Shown here: piece by piece, positions 58,750-64,000 of the stretch
Position numbering within the stretch: the stretch's first letter is position 1
How the letters are laid out: every line of letters begins with the position of its first letter
Assembly (NCBI RefSeq): GCF_009728935.1
Contig: NZ_CP034235.1
Coordinates: forward strand, 1,960,001-2,024,000
DNA from: Paenibacillus psychroresistens
GTDB lineage: Bacteria > Bacillota > Bacilli > Paenibacillales > NBRC-103111
Length of the DNA: 64,000 nt
Direction: 5' to 3'
Translations under genes and position numbers: made by a program
Notes under the pieces: model-generated
What the model was told of the DNA's origin: nothing
The model's database searches: none
Seen by the model: only the letters and a program-made list of their open reading frames with translations

Positions 58750-60255
58750 TTGAAAAGTAAATTCGGTTATATGAATAAGGCCATTTTGGCAATTAGCTTC
58801 ACGTTGTTGTTAAGTGCATGCGGTGCAGATAAAACAACAGAAAGTACAACAAAGCCAAGTAACAGCGTCTCATCAGAGGCGGCAGAAGCGCTGCCTGAGG
58901 TTGAGCTGGTATGGTATTATGGCCAATCCAAAGCACAATCCGATGTACAAACAGTCGAGGATGCTGTGAATCAGTATCTGAAAGACAATACCAAGCTGAA
59001 TACAAAGCTTAAACTCAAGCCGGTTGATTTCGGAAACTATGATCAGAAGCTTAATGCAGTAGTGGCTGGTGGAGAGGCATTTGATTTAATCTGGACCTCG
59101 AACTGGAAATTTAATTACGAGCAGAATGCTGCCAAGGGAGCATTCCTCGATATGCAGCCATTGCTGGATAAATATGCACCTAAGCTGAAAGAAAGCATCA
59201 AGCCTGAATACTGGGAAGATTTAAAGGTAAATGGCAAGCTTTTCGCGGCACCGAATTACCAAATTGCATCCAGTCAGCGCGGGATGGTGATTCAGAAGCG
59301 TTTTATTGATAAATATAAGCTGGATTTGTCCACGATTAAATCCACTAAGGATGTGGAGCCATTTCTTGAGCTGCTTAAGAAAAGCGAGCCTGATGCAATC
59401 CCATACTCAGGCACATTTATCGCGAATGGTTATGGATTGGAACAGGTGAATGATTATCTGGTATATCGACCAAGCGATAAGACATTCAAGCTGGTAGATA
59501 AGGCGACGACATCTGAATACAAACAATTTGTTGAGATGAAGAGGGACTGGTTTGAAAAAGGATACATTAACAAAGATGAAGCCTCAATTAAGAACGGACT
59601 AGATCTACGTGTTAATGGAAAGCTTGTTGTACTTGATGGTGTAACGATCAGTCCAGGCGGGGAGCAAAGCGAGAAGAAGAATAACGGAGGCTTTGACGTG
59701 GTAGCTGTACCTATCACTAAATCTCAATTCAGTGGCTTCTCTTCCACCCTCACAGCCATCAGCAGAACATCAAAGAATCCGGAAAGAGCCATGATGCTGC
59801 TGGAGCTGGTTAATTCGGATTCCAAGCTGTTTAATCTGCTTTCCTTCGGTGTTGAAGGCAAGCATTATACGAAAATTAACGATCAAACGGTTAAAGTCAA
59901 TAACGATGCCGGCTACGCTCCTAATGCAGCATGGATATTCGGTAATGTAACGAATGGCTTTCTAGTAGAAGGACAGCCGGCAGATACTTGGGAAGCAACG
60001 AAGAAGATGAACGATGCCGCCGAAATGAAAGAACTGCAAGGCTTCAAAATTGATCCCGAGCCGATCAAAACGTGGATGGCTAACCGGAAAGCCGTAGAGG
60101 ACGAATTCACTAAAGCGCTCGATTCAGGCTCCGTCGATCCGAACGTCTATCTTCAGCAGTATATCGATAAGGTGCAAAAGTCAGGTTCCGAGCAATTGAT
60201 TGCCGAGGTACAACGTCAGTTGGATGCTTGGCTGCAGGAAAAGGGCAAAAAGTAG
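58750..60255 (+). CDS. Sugar ABC transporter substrate-binding lipoprotein
   Basis: A 501-residue extracellular solute-binding protein with lipobox LSAC (Cys24) and a Ser/Thr linker to about residue 45. The fold marks are typical of CUT1 oligosaccharide binders, e.g. GEAFDLIWTSNWKFNY and the DUF3502-like C-terminus. The TTG start at 58750 is supported by GAGGGGG nine bases upstream. It serves the permeases at 56685 and 57746, and precedes a secreted beta-helix enzyme, which would supply its substrate. Confidence 0.92.
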   Translation: MKSKFGYMNKAILAISFTLLLSACGADKTTESTTKPSNSVSSEAAEALPEVELVWYYGQSKAQSDVQTVEDAVNQYLKDNTKLNTKLKLKPVDFGNYDQKLNAVVAGGEAFDLIWTSNWKFNYEQNAAKGAFLDMQPLLDKYAPKLKESIKPEYWEDLKVNGKLFAAPNYQIASSQRGMVIQKRFIDKYKLDLSTIKSTKDVEPFLELLKKSEPDAIPYSGTFIANGYGLEQVNDYLVYRPSDKTFKLVDKATTSEYKQFVEMKRDWFEKGYINKDEASIKNGLDLRVNGKLVVLDGVTISPGGEQSEKKNNGGFDVVAVPITKSQFSGFSSTLTAISRTSKNPERAMMLLELVNSDSKLFNLLSFGVEGKHYTKINDQTVKVNNDAGYAPNAAWIFGNVTNGFLVEGQPADTWEATKKMNDAAEMKELQGFKIDPEPIKTWMANRKAVEDEFTKALDSGSVDPNVYLQQYIDKVQKSGSEQLIAEVQRQLDAWLQEKGKK

Positions 60256-60348
60256 TCAATCAAAATCAAGGAGAAACGTCAGAGGGGTTTGCTGCAGTGT
60301 ATTACTATTGCCTGCGGTAGACCCCAATGAGTCTATGCTATAAATACT

Positions 60349-60377
60349 AGCTTTGTTAAAGCAAAATTCTAAGGAGG
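60349..60377 (+). promoter_or_regulatory. Hairpin plus ribosome binding site, module 2
   Basis: AGCTTTGTTAAAGCAAAA followed by TTCTAAGGAGG matches module 1 at 57707 over its full length with a few changes. GCTTT/AAAGC still pairs. It ends eight bases before ATG 60385. Confidence 0.6.
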
Positions 60378-60384
60378 AATAATA

Positions 60385-63300
60385 ATGTCTGTCTGGTTTC
60401 GAAAAATCAGTCTTTTTCTTGTGATCAGCATTTGTTTGTCGGTGCTGCCTGCCGTTCCGGGTGCAGGAATTGCAGCAGCCGCTGAGGATCTTCGACCAAC
60501 GGTGATTATGGATGCCAGTTTAAATCCGAATGCGAGCCCAAACGCAACTGGCTATTATGAGTATCCACAAGGAACAAGCAACAGTTGGTATACAAGCACC
60601 AATGTAACGGCAGTGCCTTCGTATAATAACACCTTTACTCGCTATGGTGTTGGTTCCTCCGTCTATGCCACATGGCGGCCTAATCTGGAGGAAGGCAAAT
60701 ATAAAGTGTACATCTGGAAGCCTGTTCATACGAGCTCTTCAACGAATGCTAAGATCTCGGTTTTCCATCAAAATGGAATGACCCCAATCACTATGAATCA
60801 GACAATGGGGGTAGCAGGGTGGGAGGCTGTGGGTGTATTCAGATTCTCTGCAGGAACGAGCAATCTGGTCAAGCTATCAGGCTCCGGGGGATTCCTGAGA
60901 ACGAGCGCGGTTAAATTTGAACCGTCTAATGAGGCTATTAGCCAGGAGCATGGATCGAGCAATATGCAAGCGGTTACAAATGTGGTTTATACGCAATCGC
61001 TATATGTATCTCCCAATGGGAATGATGCCAATCCAGGTACACTGCTGGAGCCGCTTCTCACTATAAACGAAGCTCGCGATGTCATACGGACGGTTAAGCA
61101 AACGAATGATGGCGTTTTGCCAACAGGTGGCGTTCAGATTTATTTCCGCGGGGGAACTTATCGTGTATTAGACACGCTAGAGTTTAACTACTGGGATTCG
61201 GGTACTTCTGATTCTCCAGTAACTTATCAGGCTTACGCAGGTGAAGCTGTCCAATTTACTGGAGGGTATTCGATTCCCTCAAGCCAATTCGCAGCTGTTA
61301 CGAATCCGGATATACTGGATGCGTTACCGCTGGAATCGAGAGCTGATGTGCTTGTAGCTGATCTGGCTCAATTAGGCATCACGAATTATGACGTGCTTGC
61401 GCCTTTGAATCAAAAGGTACCGCCTGAGCTGTTCTTTAATGGAAGCCCGATGACGTTATCCCGCTGGCCTAATGCCAGCTACGCCTTAACTGGCAATGTT
61501 GAGGATCCGGGAACTCGTTATGATGATGGGAATACACCAAGAGGCTTTACGTTTGAATATACTTCTGGCAATCCGTTGCGCTGGACGAAGTCTAATGATA
61601 TTTGGTTAGCAGGCTATTGGATGTACGATTGGGACATTACTTTTGTGCCTTTGGATTCCATTGATGCTACTAAAGGCACGATCAAGACCAAGAAGCCAAG
61701 CTATTATGCGGTAAAGAAAGGTCAGCGTTACTATGCTTATAACGTGCTAGAAGAAACTGATCAGCCTGGAGAGTGGTATCTCGATAGATCAGATGGCAAG
61801 CTGTACATGCTTCCACCCGCAGCTATGACAGGAGCAGACATCCAGATGTCATTGTTCAATAAGCCGCTAATGATGCTATCGGAGGCATCGCACCTTACTT
61901 TCAAGGGGATCACCTTCGAAAATAGTCGCAGCAACGGTATTATGGTCAATGGTGGAGTAGAAGATCATTTCGAAGGCTTGACCGTCCGTAATTTTGGTCT
62001 GGATGGGATTAATATAACCGGAGGTACACATCATTCTGTATTAGGAAGTGATGTGCATAATACGGGCTCCAATGGGATCTATCTCGATGCTGGCAATAAA
62101 CAGACACTTGAACCTGCAAATCATCGCATAGATAACAATGTTATTTATGAATTTGGCCGCATTGCCAAAACGAATAAAAGTGGAGTTCAAGTAAGGGGAG
62201 TTGGCAATGAAGTCACTCATAACCGAATTTATGATGGACCGCACCAAGGTATTATTTTTGACGGGAATGATCATTTGGTCTCATACAATGAAATATTTGC
62301 CGTGAATCGAGAGGTTGAGGATGCAGGAGCGATTTATAGCTTCCTCGATCTAGCTGGGCGAGGAACTGAGGTCAGCTACAACTATATTCATGATGTAACA
62401 GGCATTCCCGGACCGAGTGGTGTATGGGGGATCTATCTGGATGGCGGGTACAGTGGTGTTAACGTCATTGGAAATGTGATTCGCAATGTGACGCATGGTA
62501 TTTTCAGTAATGGCGGCAGAGATAATATTATGAAGAACAATTTGCTCATCAACACTAATCAAAGCTCGATTTTCGTCCAGAATCACGGTTTTGCCAAGTC
62601 CTATGATCCTAATGATCCACTTTCACTGGTATACAAGCTGATGACCGTTCCATATGCCGGACCTGTTTATGCCAAGTATCCTCATTTGGCCAATATTTTG
62701 CAGGATGAAGTCGAGAAGCCCAAATATGTTAAAGCCATGAATAATGTGATCGTGAATGGAGCAGCCATCTACGTTCATGACTATGCCCTGCCTAGCGGCG
62801 TATTCGCTCCCAATTATTCAACGGCAATAGATCCAGGGTTTATCAATCCATCAGCAGATAATTATGGCTTGAAGGAGGATTCCGTTGTCTTTGACCAGCT
62901 GCCCGATTTTGAACCGATTCTTTTCGATCAAATAGGCTTATACACGGACTCAGTTAGACCAACCATTCCCCCAAAGAATGTCCAAATGTTCGGTGGAGTT
63001 ACGCTCTACCCAGCTGAGAATGATGCTGATCCGAATGGATTAAAGCTTAGTTGGGATCCAGCAGTGGGGTCCAAGCAATTCCGAATTGTTGTCGCTAAAG
63101 ATGCAGAGTTTCTGCAAATCGTAAAAGACTCGGTGACAACTCTGCCCTATGCGATTATTGAGGGGCTAGAATACGGTCAAACCTATTATTGGAAAGTAGA
63201 AGCTGAGCCGTTAGTCGCATCTTATGGTACACAATGGAATGTAGGCGGCAGCCAGATCTTTAATACATTATTGGCTAAAGATAAGCTTGAGCATCAGATC

Positions 63301-64000
63301 GCGCTGGCTGAAGCCCTTCATTATTATGCAGTGGAAGGGACGGAAGGCGGACAATATGCAGGCGGAGCGAAGGCAGGTCTTGTGGACGCGATTGACGCAG
63401 CTGAGCTGCAGCTGAACAGCAGTGGTCCCTATGACGGATCATTAGAAGATTTGACAGAGGCAATTGACAGCTTTCACACGGCAAGAGTATCTAGCGGTAC
63501 CATTCATACGGCGGTAGCTGATGATTACAACGGAGTGACAATTGGCACACAACCTCCTTATGTCAATGCTGCGGGAACCACAACAGCGAAGTATACGGTG
63601 GTTGCTGATCCAGATAACCCAACGAATCGTGTAGCCGAATTAAATGATGATACAGCAACTGGCTCTATGGTAGTTAAGCGACCGTTTCTTCCAGCTGAGC
63701 TGAGTATGAACGTGAGCTTCCGCGTTCGACTAGAGAAAACGAATACACTGATGAAGGTGTTTTTCCGAACGGGCCTTTACACCGATCCACTGAAGATTTC
63801 CTTTATGCCAGATGGGTACCTGGACATTAATAATGGACAGTATCGTACGCCTTATGCGAGCGATACCTGGTATGAGATCAAAGCGAATCTGAATTTTCAA
63901 ACTCGAAAATATGACTTTTATATCGACGGCCTGCCAGTAATTACCCAAGGCAATCTGCTCAGTCTTCCTGACTTTGATGTGCCGGATTATTTGCAATTGG
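60385..64000 (+). CDS. Large secreted beta-helix enzyme, GH141-like, 3' end outside the window
   Basis: At least 1,205 residues, open to the window end. A signal peptide (about 1-33, ending AAAA) leads to a carbohydrate-binding-like domain (about 38-178, golvesin/Xly type; YKVYIWKPVHTSSST). A right-handed parallel beta-helix catalytic domain follows (about 210-830), opening with LYVSPNGNDANPG and GGVQIYFRGGTYR and rich in short repeats such as GLDGINITGG, VSYNYIHDV, NVIGNVIRNV. Then come a fibronectin-III-like segment (about 870-955), a short helical repeat and a laminin-G/concanavalin-like domain. The opening block is that of GH141, which includes an alpha-L-fucosidase acting on rhamnogalacturonan-II. 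A polysaccharide lyase of similar fold is the alternative. ATG 60385 follows AAGGAGG. Confidence 0.85.
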   Translation, partial: MSVWFRKISLFLVISICLSVLPAVPGAGIAAAAEDLRPTVIMDASLNPNASPNATGYYEYPQGTSNSWYTSTNVTAVPSYNNTFTRYGVGSSVYATWRPNLEEGKYKVYIWKPVHTSSSTNAKISVFHQNGMTPITMNQTMGVAGWEAVGVFRFSAGTSNLVKLSGSGGFLRTSAVKFEPSNEAISQEHGSSNMQAVTNVVYTQSLYVSPNGNDANPGTLLEPLLTINEARDVIRTVKQTNDGVLPTGGVQIYFRGGTYRVLDTLEFNYWDSGTSDSPVTYQAYAGEAVQFTGGYSIPSSQFAAVTNPDILDALPLESRADVLVADLAQLGITNYDVLAPLNQKVPPELFFNGSPMTLSRWPNASYALTGNVEDPGTRYDDGNTPRGFTFEYTSGNPLRWTKSNDIWLAGYWMYDWDITFVPLDSIDATKGTIKTKKPSYYAVKKGQRYYAYNVLEETDQPGEWYLDRSDGKLYMLPPAAMTGADIQMSLFNKPLMMLSEASHLTFKGITFENSRSNGIMVNGGVEDHFEGLTVRNFGLDGINITGGTHHSVLGSDVHNTGSNGIYLDAGNKQTLEPANHRIDNNVIYEFGRIAKTNKSGVQVRGVGNEVTHNRIYDGPHQGIIFDGNDHLVSYNEIFAVNREVEDAGAIYSFLDLAGRGTEVSYNYIHDVTGIPGPSGVWGIYLDGGYSGVNVIGNVIRNVTHGIFSNGGRDNIMKNNLLINTNQSSIFVQNHGFAKSYDPNDPLSLVYKLMTVPYAGPVYAKYPHLANILQDEVEKPKYVKAMNNVIVNGAAIYVHDYALPSGVFAPNYSTAIDPGFINPSADNYGLKEDSVVFDQLPDFEPILFDQIGLYTDSVRPTIPPKNVQMFGGVTLYPAENDADPNGLKLSWDPAVGSKQFRIVVAKDAEFLQIVKDSVTTLPYAIIEGLEYGQTYYWKVEAEPLVASYGTQWNVGGSQIFNTLLAKDKLEHQIALAEALHYYAVEGTEGGQYAGGAKAGLVDAIDAAELQLNSSGPYDGSLEDLTEAIDSFHTARVSSGTIHTAVADDYNGVTIGTQPPYVNAAGTTTAKYTVVADPDNPTNRVAELNDDTATGSMVVKRPFLPAELSMNVSFRVRLEKTNTLMKVFFRTGLYTDPLKISFMPDGYLDINNGQYRTPYASDTWYEIKANLNFQTRKYDFYIDGLPVITQGNLLSLPDFDVPDYLQL

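Overview
The window reads as a stretch of a Paenibacillus-like (Bacillota) chromosome. The grounds are AT-rich Gram-positive style genes with strong AGGAGG ribosome binding sites, several CUT1 sugar importers that each lack an ATPase gene, paired YesM-type kinases and YesN-type AraC response regulators, lipobox binding proteins, CcpA (cre)-like sites and many carbohydrate-active enzymes. I see no rRNA, tRNA, CRISPR array, phage module or intact insertion sequence.

Layout. 1-606: a permease gene cut short, then a terminator. 804-5895: a housekeeping run (corrinoid adenosyltransferase, RluA-type pseudouridine synthase, Spx/ArsC-like protein, M50 protease, aminotransferase, EamA transporter). 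5896-14465: a sugar-acid catabolic cluster around a FCD-GntR regulator, with an ApnO-like oxidoisomerase, an isomerase/epimerase-fold protein, a Gfo/Idh dehydrogenase, an amidohydrolase, two cytoplasmic DUF4038 (GH140, apiosidase-like) proteins and an epimerase/dehydratase. The best reading is oxidative catabolism of apiose, a branched plant-wall sugar of rhamnogalacturonan-II and apiosides. 14559-33391: a two-component system, an importer and a long run of intracellular glycan-processing genes, including a third DUF4038 protein and two large hydrolases I cannot assign to a family. 33462-44191: a secreted multidomain DUF4038 enzyme facing a second kinase/regulator pair, two tandem paralogous binding proteins and two permeases. 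44393-47285: small, AT-rich accessory genes. 47443-64000: an esterase, an AraC regulator, an aldo/keto reductase, second copies of the RraA-like and large barrel genes, a lactonase-like gene broken by one in-frame TGA, a membrane-bound AraC regulator, a third importer and the first part of a very large secreted beta-helix enzyme (GH141-like) that runs off the window.

How it fits together. Secreted enzymes (33462 and 60385) would trim plant polysaccharide outside the cell, lipoproteins and permeases would import oligosaccharides, and the signal-peptide-less hydrolases would finish the digestion inside. Dehydrogenase, lactonase, isomerase and aldolase-like genes would then oxidise the unusual monosaccharides. 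Three conserved promoter patterns tie the parts together: a 30-bp element at 11979, 18079 and 22493; a TTGTATACAA-type operator at 8760 and 6188; and an ATCCACATCGTACAGT-type repeat before 54079 and 56685. Two near-identical hairpin plus ribosome-binding-site modules precede 57746 and 60385. All functional statements rest on reading the sequence and remembered family knowledge; no database search was run.
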